In this document: one piece after another, positions 53,603-63,559 of the stretch
Layout of the letters: every line of letters begins with the position of its first letter
Numbering within the stretch: position 1 is the first letter of the stretch
Source of the DNA: Pantoea coffeiphila
GTDB taxonomy: Bacteria; Pseudomonadota; Gammaproteobacteria; Enterobacterales; Enterobacteriaceae
Direction of reading: 5' to 3'
NCBI RefSeq assembly: GCF_016909495.1
Contig: NZ_JAFBFW010000001.1
Location: 992,001-1,056,000, forward strand
DNA: 64,000 nt
Notes under the pieces: generated by a model
Told to the model about the DNA's origin: nothing
The model's database searches: none
The model's input: the letters and a program-made list of their open reading frames with translations, nothing else
Position numbers and translations under genes: made by a program

Positions 53603-54766
53603 ATATTTACGTTTTACGGCTATCAACATCCCCATGATCACGAGTCCGCCCCCTGCTGAAGAAATCAGCGCCCAGCTATGAGTTGTCTCCCATAACCAGG
53701 TGGCAGTCAGTGAGCCACATGCTCCGCCAATAAACATAACGCACATAAATAATGTATTAAGACGGTTTCTGGCATCCGGACGCAAAGAATAAATCGTGTG
53801 CTGATTAGCTATCAGTACACATTGCTCACCCGCATCCAGTAGTAGAATGCCCACCACCATACCCACAATACTGTTCCATCTCCAAAAAACAGTCCAGGCT
53901 AGCAGCATGAGTATCACACCAAAAACAACCATTCGGAATGGTCCCTAACGATCGCTGAAACTTCCCGCCAGAGGCGCACACAGAATACCGATTAACCCCA
54001 AAGCAGCTAGGGCGCCGGTTATCCCTGCACCGTAATCGTAGCGATGAGCTAACCAGAAAGGGAGCACGGTCCACAGCACGCTGAAGGAGGCAAACAGCAT
54101 TGCTTGTGTAAGAGTTGCACCACGCACCTGCGGCTCGTTTTTCCACAGCAGTCCTAATGAACGTAATACCGCCAGATAGTTAAACTTTGGCGTTGACAAC
54201 GACTGAGTAGGCAAAATGCGTAAGATGAAAAATATAGCCAGCAATGTCATGATCGCGCCGGATAAAAAGACGCCACGCCAGCCGAAATACTGACCAATAA
54301 GGCCTCCGATAGCCCGGCCAGCAAGGATACCTGCCAGGACACCGCTCATCACCGTACCAACGGTTTTACCTCGTGCAGAAGTTCTTGAGAGCGAGGCGGC
54401 AAGCGGCACTATCTGTTGAGCTACTGTTGCAGCCATCCCGGTAAGGAAGGAGAAGAACACCAACACTGTCGCCGTTGGGGATAACATCATGCCGATCATT
54501 GCCAGGAAAAGCACCTGCGCTTGACGCAGGATAAGCCACTGACGTTCAATATAATCGCCAAGGGGGATCAGAAAGAATAAGCCCACCGCATAGCCTACCT
54601 GGGTGACCATGGGGATCAAAGAAACAGCTCCCCATTCATTGGGAAAGGATCCGGCAATTAAATTCAGGACAGATTGATTAAAATAAATATTAGCCACAAC
54701 AATACAACAAATAATCCCCAGCATAAGAATCCTGGTAGAAGAAAGCTCGTGATTGTCCGAACGCAT
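53579..54766 (-). pseudogene. MFS transporter gene interrupted by an amber codon
   Basis: A single frame encodes a 12-helix MFS protein of about 395 residues (MRSDNHELSSTRILM... through PLGDYIERQWLILRQAQVL in loop 2-3) but is cut by TAG at 53947-53945, after FSDR and before GPFRMVVFG. Both parts stay in the same frame, so one base change explains it; TGG or CAG are plausible ancestors. The second part keeps helices 9-12. Unless the amber codon is suppressed the product is truncated after eight helices. Divergent from the SDR gene with about 170 bases between the starts. Confidence 0.85.
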
Positions 54767-54938
54767 TGACCACTCCTGGCACTAAACTCAATATTGTCTG
54801 GAGTATAAGCAAAGGCGACACCCAACTCTTTGACCGCTTTTTTCAGACATCTGAATTCTGATGCACAAGCTCCTGAAAAAGAGATTTGTTACTAATACTG
54901 CTCATGTTATTGACTGTGCTTAACTTGAGGAGCAACAA

Positions 54939-55745
54939 ATGGATTTAAAACTGACTGGAAAAGTGGCTCTGGTAACTGGAGCCCATACCGGAATTGGTTT
55001 CAGCATTTGTGAAGAATTGGCCGTGAATGGTGTGCATTTAGTCATGGTGGCCAGACGAGAACCTGAGCTGATTCTTGCTGCGAAAAAAATTTCAGAGAAA
55101 TACGGTGTTTCGGTGCTGCCTATTGCCGGGGATGTGACTGATCCCAAACTACCTTCTTTAGTGGTTGAACAAGCGGAAAAAGTTTTTCAGCGTATTGATT
55201 TACTGGTGAACAATGCCGGAAGAGCCCATGCGGGCACGCTGTTAACCACTTCGGAAGAAGACTGGCAGATAATGACTGAGACCAAATTCTCCGCCATGCG
55301 ACGTTTTTGTAAGGTAATCATCCCCGGGATGCAGAGACGAAACTGGGGGCGTATTGTCAATATCTCATCCATTGGCGGTATCTACCCTAATCCGCAACTT
55401 ACCGTCTCACACGCACTGAGCGCCGCTATCAACAACCTGACCCGTAGTTTAGCACTTAGCGTGGCTCCGGATGGCATTCTGGTCAATGCGATCGGAGTGG
55501 GTGCTGTCGCGACGGATAACTGGGCGCAGAACATGCTACCGAATGTTCGCAATCGTCGTCCTGAACTGGCTGACAGAACAGACGAAGAGGTAATGGCATT
55601 ACTGGGTAAAGAGAAAACGCCTGTGGGCCGCTTTGGACTTCCTGAAGATATTGCTGCAATTGCTACGTTCCTACTTTCTGGGAGGAATCAGTTTGTTACT
55701 GGACAGACAATTGAAGCATCAGGCGGAGCAGACAGATTTATGTAA
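54939..55745 (+). CDS. Short-chain dehydrogenase/reductase-fold protein lacking the Tyr-Lys pair
   Basis: 268 residues. The cofactor loop TGAHTGIGFSICEEL, NNAG (after IDLLV), GRIVNISSIGG with the Ser, and GRNQFVTGQTIEASGG near the C-terminus are all standard. At the YxxxK site the protein reads SHALSAAINN where classical members have YxASKAAxxx, so both catalytic Tyr and Lys are replaced. AGGAGCAAC precedes the start. It may bind NAD(P) without classical catalysis, or belong to an SDR subgroup with other chemistry. The divergent MFS gene is dead. Confidence 0.87.
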   Translation: MDLKLTGKVALVTGAHTGIGFSICEELAVNGVHLVMVARREPELILAAKKISEKYGVSVLPIAGDVTDPKLPSLVVEQAEKVFQRIDLLVNNAGRAHAGTLLTTSEEDWQIMTETKFSAMRRFCKVIIPGMQRRNWGRIVNISSIGGIYPNPQLTVSHALSAAINNLTRSLALSVAPDGILVNAIGVGAVATDNWAQNMLPNVRNRRPELADRTDEEVMALLGKEKTPVGRFGLPEDIAAIATFLLSGRNQFVTGQTIEASGGADRFM

Positions 55746-55981
55746 TGTCTTCCATTCAACTTAAATAATGTTTGAGAATTGAATTAGTTTAACCTGATAT
55801 TTGTTCTTCTTTTCAATCACTGCGAAATATGAGGCCGGATATGGGGGACTGAAACGCTAAGAAGCCCCCGTATCAATATAATCCAAATATTATAACGTAA
55901 TAGATCCCGCACCATGAAATTAATTTCACTGGAAAATTCATGGTATTTTTTTTTAAAAAACAGAAATAGAGGAAAACCACT

Positions 55982-56900
55982 ATGTCAAAAAAACAAACAC
56001 TATCAAATACAAACTATAGTTCGCCTGACTGGCTGACTATCCGTGAAGCAGTCGAAGTGATAAATAAAAAAGGACTGAAAATTAAAAAAAAGTGACATTT
56101 ACAGGCATGCATTACATGGCAGCATTCATCTCTCTATTTACTTTCAGTCGCCAATTACATTACGAAAAATACAGAGATCGAGCTACAAAGTAAGGCTCAG
56201 ACCATGTGATATGTCATCAATAAATCGTTTATGCCTTCTTGACAAAAAAGCGTTTATTGAAGGACATAATTTTATTGTTAGCACTACTGGCAAATATATC
56301 ATTCCCACAGAGAGAGTGATTGACACTCTATTGATTGGATATGAATATGTTCTAGTGCAAAAATTACTTTCCCGATCTCTTAAAATACCATTACCTGTAA
56401 CAGGAGCTATTGATTTTAATCATGGCATAACAGTTAGCTTACAAGGAGAACCATTTCAACTATTCGATAAAATGACATGGGAAGAAAGAATAACACAAAA
56501 AATTATGCAACTCCCTAAAAACATTTCACCATATGTACATAAAGAGATATTCTCAAAGAGGATAAATAATTACCTGGGGAAAGAGTATTTCCCGGCTCAT
56601 ATTTTACCTCGGGATGCCTGGTTTGTTATTCGACATGCTGAACTTGATAAAGTCATTGACATCATAACCAATAGCAGAGTGCCCTCATTATCTGCAACGC
56701 GAATATCAACACCACTATCTCGTTTTTTCTGGCTGGCCTGTAAAAACAATGAAGTCATCCGTCCATTAATTAGTAAACCGTACAAACTACTATCTATTTT
56801 CGAACAATGGGCATCTGACGAAGGCATTACCGACAGGCTCAGTGGTGATACGTTAAAAACTGCACTCGTACGCGGTTCCCCCACATCAATGTCGGATTGA
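55982..56900 (+). pseudogene. Frameshifted gene of unknown function (island-associated)
   Basis: The frame starting MSKKQTLSNTNYSSPDWLTI ends at TGA after an A8 run (56087-56094). Shifting one frame at that run restores reading: KKSDIYRHALHGSIHLSIYF, ITLRKIQRSSYKVRLRP, and then directly into the long frame MSSINRLCLLDKKAF to PTSMSD at 56900. Together this is about 305 residues with a helix-turn-helix-like N-terminus (WLTIREAVEVINKKG). It resembles from memory a hypothetical protein found on enterobacterial islands. One extra A, sequencing error or transcriptional slippage could all explain the break. Confidence 0.65.
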
Positions 56901-57471
56901 CGCAAGTGAATTTTACCAAACCCAAATGTCCGTATTAAGGACTCTAAAATCAGTAATACGGACATAATTAGTTTTTTTGACTCTTTTTTCCTTGTCACCT
57001 CAAGGGACATTGTATTTCTGTACTACTGGTATCAATACATATCATCAATTATCAAGCATTAGAAAAGTAAAAGCAAAACAGTACTTAAATGCTCGCAACC
57101 ACGCATATACATTAAAGCCACTCCTTATTAAAGGAGGGTTTAGTCGAATTGCATAGGTTCGATCGAATCCAAAATGCACGAAATAGATTAACCTTAATTT
57201 ATCCAATCATTAAATACATACATGGGCTCGTAATTATATTCCAATTAATGAATACGAATTTACTTACCAATACATTACACATGCAAAAACACGAAAGCAT
57301 ACATTGCACAGGAAGACTTAGATTCTTTTCAATGAAATAAATGAGTGATTTCATTTCGTTCAATAAATCTATAACTGAGGTACTAAGACCATGATTACCA
57401 GATGAACCCCGTCCATAATCCAGATAGTTACTAAAGATTTAAAAGCTCACCTTATGATACGAGTAATTACC
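56901..57471. other. AT-rich intergenic region, nothing recognised
   Basis: About 570 bases between the frameshifted gene and the MarA-like gene. Short frames present have no family resemblance. The high AT content suggests a silenced or recently acquired segment. Confidence 0.4.
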
Positions 57472-57828
57472 TTACTCCAAAGAAGACTTGCTTTTAATAT
57501 TTACGGCATTTTTTCTATACCGGTGTGGTGGGACATTATATCTTTTTCGAAATGCCCTGGTTAATGATTGCTGAGAGTCAAAGCCAAATCGCATCGCGAT
57601 GTTTATCAAAGATTCATTTGTTGTGATAACAGCTTCTAAAATAAGATATAATTCTTTCTCTCTGATAAAACCTCCTAGACTCTGCCCTGTTTCAGAAAAA
57701 AACAATCTCTGCAAATGCCATTTTGAATATCCGGACTTGATAGCCACATCATCAATTTTTAGTGGCATCTCTATATTTTTGTTTATCCAAACAATTAAGT
57801 CATTTACAATATCTTTCCTGTTTTTCAT
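57472..57828 (-). CDS. MarA/SoxS/RamA-type AraC regulator
   Basis: 118-residue single-domain AraC protein without a sensor domain. The first helix-turn-helix is IDDVAIKSGYSKWHLQRLFFSETGQSLGGFIRE, and the second INIAMRFGFDSQQSLTRAFRKRYNVPPHRYRK. The length and GYSKWHLQR recognition helix are those of MarA, SoxS and RamA, which activate efflux and stress genes. It lies beside an Aae-type efflux operon on the same strand, which may be a target. The gene is AT-rich. Confidence 0.9.
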   Translation of the reverse strand: MKNRKDIVNDLIVWINKNIEMPLKIDDVAIKSGYSKWHLQRLFFSETGQSLGGFIREKELYLILEAVITTNESLINIAMRFGFDSQQSLTRAFRKRYNVPPHRYRKNAVNIKSKSSLE

Positions 57829-57940
57829 AACCGAAACCTCAGAATTACTCTAACAGAAACACATTCTCATCAGGCATATAGATCAAGAGCTGACAATCCC
57901 TAAGTTCTGCATAAATCCTCAATAGAGACCATACTTTTTA

Positions 57941-58804
57941 TTATGGTGTGATGGATATACTCGCAGACAGTCCAGCCACCAATTCAATTCCCTCCGGCAA
58001 TCTGTCAATATGAATCCGAACCGGGATACGCTGCGCGAGCCGCACCCAGCTAAAGGTTGGCTCGACATTAGGCAGGCCAAGCCCCCCGGTCTCGTCATTG
58101 TTATCATCTATTCCGCGTCCGATGCTCTCAACATGACCCGTGATCACCGGCTTAAATCCCATCAGCGTAATGTGTGCAGTATTTCCCGTGCGGATATGTT
58201 GCAACTTAGTCTCTTCAAAATAGCCAACCACCCAAAAACTATGGGCATCAATGATGGAAACTTTAGTTTCTCCCGCTGTGGCATAGTCACCAGGGCGAAG
58301 CCGCAAATGTGTGACATAGCCCGTAACCGGAGACCGAACAATAGCATGCGATAAGTTAAGCTCTGCAAGGTCCAGCGCAGCCAGTGCACCGTGGTAATTA
58401 GCCGCAGCGACGCTGGCTGCGCTGGCTGTTTGTTGTAAATCCTCGCTGGAAATTACCCCTTTAATCTGAGAGCGTCGTCTCGCCGCATCCTGGCGCATCA
58501 GCATTTCATGACGTTTCGCCTCAACATCAGCCTGTGCGCTGACCACGGCCAACCTCAACCAGTGCGGGTCAATGGAATAGAGCACATCGCCCCGATTAAC
58601 CCACTGATTATCGCGGACGGCCACATTCAGCACCGGTCCGGAGACATCCGGCGCAATCTGTACCACATCCGCACGAACTCGACCATCGCGGGTCCAGGGG
58701 GTTTGCGCATAATGTTTCCAGAGAATAAAAGCCAAAAGCGTAGCCACCGCCACAGCGCTGAGCGTCAGCACGTAGCGGCCCAGTAGAGAAAGTAACGATT
58801 TCAT
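57941..58804 (-). CDS. HlyD-family membrane fusion protein, AaeA-like
   Basis: 287 residues with one N-terminal transmembrane helix (LTLSAVAVATLLAFILW) and the biotinyl-lipoyl-like halves VAPDVSGPVLNVAVRDNQWVNRG and VTGYVTHLRLRPGDYA, separated by a coiled coil. This is the periplasmic adaptor of an AaeAB-type aromatic acid efflux pump. Third gene of a minus-strand operon, overlapping the DUF1656 gene by four bases. Confidence 0.9.
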   Translation of the reverse strand: MKSLLSLLGRYVLTLSAVAVATLLAFILWKHYAQTPWTRDGRVRADVVQIAPDVSGPVLNVAVRDNQWVNRGDVLYSIDPHWLRLAVVSAQADVEAKRHEMLMRQDAARRRSQIKGVISSEDLQQTASAASVAAANYHGALAALDLAELNLSHAIVRSPVTGYVTHLRLRPGDYATAGETKVSIIDAHSFWVVGYFEETKLQHIRTGNTAHITLMGFKPVITGHVESIGRGIDDNNDETGGLGLPNVEPTFSWVRLAQRIPVRIHIDRLPEGIELVAGLSASISITP

Positions 58805-59016
58805 TTAAAAAACCCCAGTTCGGTCAGCCCCTGCAGCAGCAGGTAAAAAGTAATAATGAAGACGGAAAAATCGATCATCGGTCTAAAGGGCAAGCGGCGG
58901 TAACCCTTGCTGAATGACAAGATATGTACGATAAATAGCGTACATGTCAGTGCAATGAGGGCAATTACCAACAGACCGGGTACAAAAACGCCCTCAATAT
59001 TGAAATCATTGATCAT
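58801..59016 (-). CDS. DUF1656 small membrane protein, AaeX-like
   Basis: 71 residues with two hydrophobic segments and the DUF1656 start NIEGVFVPGLLVIALIAL. Such proteins accompany AaeAB-type pumps. It overlaps the FUSC gene upstream by 11 bases and the HlyD gene downstream by four, so the three are coupled. Confidence 0.9.
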   Translation of the reverse strand: MINDFNIEGVFVPGLLVIALIALTCTLFIVHILSFSKGYRRLPFRPMIDFSVFIITFYLLLQGLTELGFFK

Positions 59017-61042
59017 TAGCAGGCTCCATTTTCTGAACGCTTAATGCGCAGTAAAGATCAACCAGTTGATCGACATAATGTCGCGATAGTTCATCTGTTA
59101 CGCTCAAGCTGCGCTCAGTCAGAATGGCGATCCGTTGAAGTAAGGTGTCAATATCTGTCGAGTGTGTAAGAAGGGTGAGTACTTCTTTTATTTCTTTGTT
59201 CGCATGCGCATCACATCGGCGTAATCGCATTACACACAGCCCTATGCGCAGGGCGTACAACAAATGATGTGCCCGTTCCGGTGACTGTCCGCTGCGCTGC
59301 AAACGCGGCAGTATCAACGCAGCCCGATCGATCATCAGGTTGATCCAGAGAGTTTCATCAGTATTCAGCACACCTTTCACGCTGCGGTTAATATCGCGCT
59401 GACATAATTGAAGCAGGCGATTTATTGCCGCATCTGCCTGTACAGTTTGCAGAAAGCCCATGCTGAATACCGCAAAGCCAGTTGCAGAAAATAGTGCGAT
59501 TGCGGTATTCACCGCCACGGCAAAATCCCCGCTGTAGTGGGCACCCAGCTCGCACAAAATAGGCAGCGTCAGTGTGATCCCCATCGCCATAAACGTGGTA
59601 GGCGGTCTGGCCTGGAGCGATCCAGCCAGCAGATAGATCGGAGCTAAAACCGTTACCAGCACGATAAAATCACTGACTTGTGGTAGTAGAACGAAACTGT
59701 AGATCAGGCTTATCACAACGCCCCAGAAGGAGCCGATAATGTATTTCACAATATGCGGGGCAGGCGTATCGAAGCCGCCAAACAGTGTGCAACAAACGCC
59801 AAGGATAGAAACCGCCGTACCGCCATCAGGCCATGCCGAGAAAATCCACACCATGCAGCCGCTCAGAATGATGGTGAAAGCGCCCAGAGCGGTGCGGGCA
59901 GCAGTGAGAGAATCGCGGTGGAATACATACCCTCTCACGGTATTCTTTTCCGATTGCGCAGGCGTCTGCTTCGCGTGATGAATGGCGTCCGAAAGACGAT
60001 AGCACTGCTGCACAAGGACAATGGCCTCTAACAGGTAGCGCATAAAACTTACACGCAGCGCTTCTTCAAGCGTCAGCTCATACACTGAATAGCGCTGCAG
60101 TAATTTTTCACTGCTTTTTTTGAGCGCTTCACCCTCGCTTTTGAATTTTCCTTCATCTTTGCAGGCCAACCAGACCTCAACATCACCCAGCAGAATTTGC
60201 ACATCGACAGGTATCGTCGCTATCAGCGCTAAACGGTCGCGTAACTCACAGTTAACAATGACTAATCGCGCAAGCCTGTCATGAAGCCTTTTTCTCGCTT
60301 GCCGGACCGGTACAGAGAACGCAAAATCATAAGGGACATGATGGCTGATACCCTGCAGGAACTGTAATGCCAGTGCCATATGCAGCGGCCCGGAAGCAGC
60401 GTCGGGTTTGCCTGCTAAAGTCTCTGCGATACGCTGTCGCGCCGCGAGTAGCGTCTGCGACAATTTACTGTTGAACTGGCCTGAGATGCGCGCGGGCAAT
60501 ACATAGCGATGAATAAGTGCCGCGCAGAAGATACCGATCATGATTTCCTGTATCCGAGTGATAGCGATGTCAAAAATCGCGCCAGGATCGGATACCGCAG
60601 GGAAGCCAATCAGACTCGCAGTGTAACCAGCCAGGACAAAACCATAGGCCCGGGGCGTGCGTTCCAGCAAGGATAAATAGAGGCAGAAGGTAATCCAGCC
60701 TGTCAATATCACGCTGCAAAATACGGAGGAATTCGCGAACGTGGGTACAATTAATACCGTTATGCCCGCGCCGACTACCGTTCCCACCAGACGATACAGA
60801 CTTCTGCTCAGCGATGCTCCGACGGAGGTTTGGGAAACAATATACACGGTGATAATTGCCCAGGAAGGCCGCTCCAGGCCAATTGACAGTGCAATGTAGT
60901 ATGCGAGCATCGCTGCGGCAAAACTCTTCGCGGAATAGAGCAGAGCGTTCGCATCATTCAGTAGTGAAGGAGAAGCCATACCGCGAAGACGTTGGCATAT
61001 CGTGTGTAAAAAATGAAAGTAACTCGCGTTAATTTTTTTCAT
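59006..61042 (-). CDS. FUSC-family efflux transporter, AaeB-like
   Basis: 678-residue inner-membrane protein with two blocks of about six helices (YSAKSFAAAMLAYYIALSIGLERPSWAIITVY at the start and TALGAFTIILSGCMVWIFSAWPDGG in the middle) separated by a long cytoplasmic region, as in AaeB. It would pump aromatic or fatty acids to the HlyD adaptor. First gene of the operon; its start is back to back with the AraC regulator region. Confidence 0.9.
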   Translation of the reverse strand: MKKINASYFHFLHTICQRLRGMASPSLLNDANALLYSAKSFAAAMLAYYIALSIGLERPSWAIITVYIVSQTSVGASLSRSLYRLVGTVVGAGITVLIVPTFANSSVFCSVILTGWITFCLYLSLLERTPRAYGFVLAGYTASLIGFPAVSDPGAIFDIAITRIQEIMIGIFCAALIHRYVLPARISGQFNSKLSQTLLAARQRIAETLAGKPDAASGPLHMALALQFLQGISHHVPYDFAFSVPVRQARKRLHDRLARLVIVNCELRDRLALIATIPVDVQILLGDVEVWLACKDEGKFKSEGEALKKSSEKLLQRYSVYELTLEEALRVSFMRYLLEAIVLVQQCYRLSDAIHHAKQTPAQSEKNTVRGYVFHRDSLTAARTALGAFTIILSGCMVWIFSAWPDGGTAVSILGVCCTLFGGFDTPAPHIVKYIIGSFWGVVISLIYSFVLLPQVSDFIVLVTVLAPIYLLAGSLQARPPTTFMAMGITLTLPILCELGAHYSGDFAVAVNTAIALFSATGFAVFSMGFLQTVQADAAINRLLQLCQRDINRSVKGVLNTDETLWINLMIDRAALILPRLQRSGQSPERAHHLLYALRIGLCVMRLRRCDAHANKEIKEVLTLLTHSTDIDTLLQRIAILTERSLSVTDELSRHYVDQLVDLYCALSVQKMEPANDQ

Positions 61043-61061
61043 GCCGGAAATTATTACCGGC
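61043..61061. promoter_or_regulatory. Candidate operator between efflux operon and AraC gene
   Basis: GCCGGAAATTATTACCGGC is a near-palindrome (GCCGG...CCGGC, AT-rich centre) immediately upstream of the AaeB-like start and 58 bases before the chosen AraC start. It is a plausible binding site for the divergent regulator. Confidence 0.45.
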
Positions 61062-61118
61062 TTGCATATCCACTTAAATACTCTATTCTGTCAAAAAATA
61101 CCTAAATGTTGCCAATCT

Positions 61119-61925
61119 ATGTTACCCCCACTCGCCAATACGCTGTTTGATCCGGATGCCACCCCCTGTCCCGCAGTCGCGCGTCATCTGGATTTTGTCG
61201 ATTACGCGGCCGAAGTGCCTGTGCATACGCACCGCAAAGGGCAATTGATTATTGCCCTCTATGGGGCGGTCATTTGTCGCGCCGAAAATGATATCTGGAT
61301 CGTGCCGCCTGATTGTGCCGTCTGGATCCCTGGGGGAGTGCCGCACAGCGCCAAAGCTACCTGGAATGCGCATCTCAACTATCTGTTTATCGAACCCGGA
61401 GCCGCCGCGTTGCCGGAGCGATGCTGTACTCTGGCAATTTCCAGTCTGATTAAAGAACTTGTTGCCCGTTTAACCCGCGAGGGCGTCGGATACCCACCAG
61501 AAAGCCATCTCGCCAGACTGACCAGAGTAACACTTGATGAATTAGCCACCATGCCTCAGCAGAAACTGAGCCTCCCTGTGTCGTCGCATCCTAAAATCCG
61601 CGCCATGGCCGATGCTCTGGTCAGTCAACCTGATGACCGAAGCACATTCAAAACATGGGCAAAAAGACTGGCGCTTAGCGAGCGTTCTCTCGCGCGTTTA
61701 ATGCTGCGCGAAACCGGGTTGACGTTCGGACGCTGGCGTCAGCAACTGCAACTGATAATTGCTCTCCGGGAACTGGCTAGCGGCGTTTCGGTTCAGAATG
61801 TTGCAGCTAATCTGGGGTATGAATCGGTTAATGCGTTTATCACCATGTTCAAAAAAACAATGGGAAGTACACCCGCGCACTATTTTGCCGAACGGAAAAC
61901 AAGCGCACACTTAACCGATATTTAG
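61119..61925 (+). CDS. AraC-family regulator with N-terminal cupin, NimR-like
   Basis: 268 residues from the ATG at 61119. Cupin (HTHRKGQLIIALYG, IVPPDCAVWIPGGVPH) then AraC helices (LALSERSLARLMLRETGLTFGRWRQQ, VAANLGYESVNAFITMFKKTMG). A longer frame from 61041 would overlap the divergent FUSC start codon, so I reject it. It is a clear paralogue of the regulator at 9029 in island 1 and probably controls the Aae-like operon. Confidence 0.87.
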   Translation: MLPPLANTLFDPDATPCPAVARHLDFVDYAAEVPVHTHRKGQLIIALYGAVICRAENDIWIVPPDCAVWIPGGVPHSAKATWNAHLNYLFIEPGAAALPERCCTLAISSLIKELVARLTREGVGYPPESHLARLTRVTLDELATMPQQKLSLPVSSHPKIRAMADALVSQPDDRSTFKTWAKRLALSERSLARLMLRETGLTFGRWRQQLQLIIALRELASGVSVQNVAANLGYESVNAFITMFKKTMGSTPAHYFAERKTSAHLTDI

Positions 61926-62525
61926 CGACATCAGGTTATCCAAAAAACCATAGGTGAGTCATAGAGCTGCCATATCCGTCTCCCTGTGCGGGGGATCACA
62001 CTACAGAATCTTTACGGCATGGAACCTCCAGCCAAGACTATATTGCCTCAGCCGCCTTAACGATAACAAGAATCAAAGGACTTTATTATATCTGTTGGAT
62101 CGGTCTATACATGATCGGGAAGCACAATCAATTCAGCATTGTGTTAAGGAAGTAGTTGAGCATATATGTTTCGACCACACAGAACACTTCTATGGCGATG
62201 CTTCATAGCGCATTACCGCCAGAGTGGTAACGCCCCCCCTGACTGAAATTCACAATGAATGTATTTAACCGCATCTTTTTATTGTCCTCATTATCACGCT
62301 AAGTCATGACACCATTGCACCAGCGAAACGCTGAAAACTACACAGCAGCACAACTATCCTTCTCCACATCCTTATACAACTAATAACTTATTATTTATTC
62401 ACTACAAAACCGTACTAAGGATCTTCCCATCAGTAATAAGGTGCTATCGGCTTTTCCTAAGCTTACTGCTGTGTTCTTTTATTTTCTCTGGACATGCACC
62501 AGTCATTCCACAATAGGAGAATACA
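61926..62525. other. Gene-poor border between cargo and ICE backbone
   Basis: About 600 bases. A reading frame at 61954-62208 has no recognisable family and no ribosome-binding site. From 62220 the sequence is AT-rich and should contain the AlpA promoter. Nothing else is supported. Confidence 0.4.
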
Positions 62526-62720
62526 ATGACATCACATCAGTTATTACGTTTAAAACAGGTCGAAGAAAAAACCGGTTTGAAACGCTCTCAAATTTACCTG
62601 TATATGAAAAATGGAACCTTTCCACGTTCAATAAAAATTGGCCCGGCCAGTGTGGCCTGGCTCGAATCGGAAATTGATGAATGGATCAGCCTTAAATTGG
62701 CCGGACGTTCAAACAGTTAA
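62526..62720 (+). CDS. AlpA-family phage/ICE regulator (excisionase-like)
   Basis: 64 residues: LLRLKQVEEKTGLKRSQIYLYMKNGTFPRSIKIGP and WLESEIDEWISLKLA are the AlpA/MerR-like winged helix. In P4-type elements AlpA proteins activate integrase or act as recombination directionality factors (HPI Hef is of this kind). AGGAG precedes the start. It is the only such gene in the window. Confidence 0.9.
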   Translation: MTSHQLLRLKQVEEKTGLKRSQIYLYMKNGTFPRSIKIGPASVAWLESEIDEWISLKLAGRSNS

Positions 62721-62772
62721 AAATGTCCGTTTATTTGCTCAACTTTTCCATATAGATTGAGGAGATAACAGA

Positions 62773-63360
62773 ATGATTCCATTAATTAATTACACCATCT
62801 TAACTGATGCGTTGCACGCTCTGAAAGTTGGGGATATTCGTCACTGCGAGTCCCTCGGATTCACTTTCGACGAAATGAATGCTCTTAATCAGTTATCACT
62901 CGATGAACTGTTTGCTGTCAGCCGGGCGACGGCTCCCTTTGTTTCGGTCAGTGTCCGCCATGATGTCCTGCATCATTTACTGGCGCAGGCCCGACAGGAA
63001 TACCGACAACAGCAGCAGATTAACCGGGCTATCCGGCTGGGCGGTTCTATCGCGTTGCTCAACCACTACTTTGGCTTGACGTCTAATGATGTCTGCCTTC
63101 GCCGACGGCTGCTTGGTGTCAGCGTGCCATATGGACGTACACCTGAGCCGGATGAAGAGACAGATGCCGAGATCTGGCGGCAATGGCAGAAGTGCCGGGT
63201 GGAAAGCCTTGAATCCCCCGACGCGCTGATGGCCATGATGCAGGTTACTGAACTCCTGCTACCAAGTTCCCTGGGACTATCACTCACCATGGTATGGAGA
63301 CGTATCACGCTTTGTGAAAAGGAAGTTGCCGCTAACAGGAGGGCACCACATGCCGGATGA
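62773..63360 (+). CDS. DUF2857-family ICE protein
   Basis: 195 residues recognised from recollection as DUF2857, found in integrative conjugative elements of the SPI-7/HAI2 group. LTDALHALKVGDIRHCESLGFTFDEMNALNQLSLDEL at the N-terminus is typical, and an LRRRLLGV region follows. Function not known; it sits in the replication/maintenance part of such elements. The next gene overlaps it by 11 bases. Confidence 0.75.
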   Translation: MIPLINYTILTDALHALKVGDIRHCESLGFTFDEMNALNQLSLDELFAVSRATAPFVSVSVRHDVLHHLLAQARQEYRQQQQINRAIRLGGSIALLNHYFGLTSNDVCLRRRLLGVSVPYGRTPEPDEETDAEIWRQWQKCRVESLESPDALMAMMQVTELLLPSSLGLSLTMVWRRITLCEKEVAANRRAPHAG

Positions 63361-63559
63361 GATCGATCGCGATCAGGAATTTAATGAGCAGCGCCTGGAG
63401 GAGATGATTGAACAGAGTCGTTTTAAGCCGGGGTCGACACCATCATTATTTCACTGTCGTGTATGTGGTAAACCCATTCCAGAAAAGCGACGGCAAGCAC
63501 TGCCGGGTGTAACCACCTGTACGGAATGTCAGGAAAAACTTGAACGTAGTAGCCGCTGA
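63350..63559 (+). CDS. TraR/DksA-type C4 zinc-finger protein
   Basis: 69 residues with CRVCGKPI and CTECQEK forming a C4 zinc finger (CxxC-x17-CxxC) after a short helical N-terminus. The start at 63350 follows AGGAGG by nine bases and overlaps the DUF2857 gene; the longer in-frame start at 63314 lacks a site. TraR-like proteins bind RNA polymerase and alter transcription of conjugative or stress genes. Confidence 0.88.
   Translation: MPDEIDRDQEFNEQRLEEMIEQSRFKPGSTPSLFHCRVCGKPIPEKRRQALPGVTTCTECQEKLERSSR

Noticed and set aside
61954..62208. 84-residue reading frame before AlpA
   Set aside because: Starts without a ribosome-binding site and has no recognisable domain; coding potential is not convincing.
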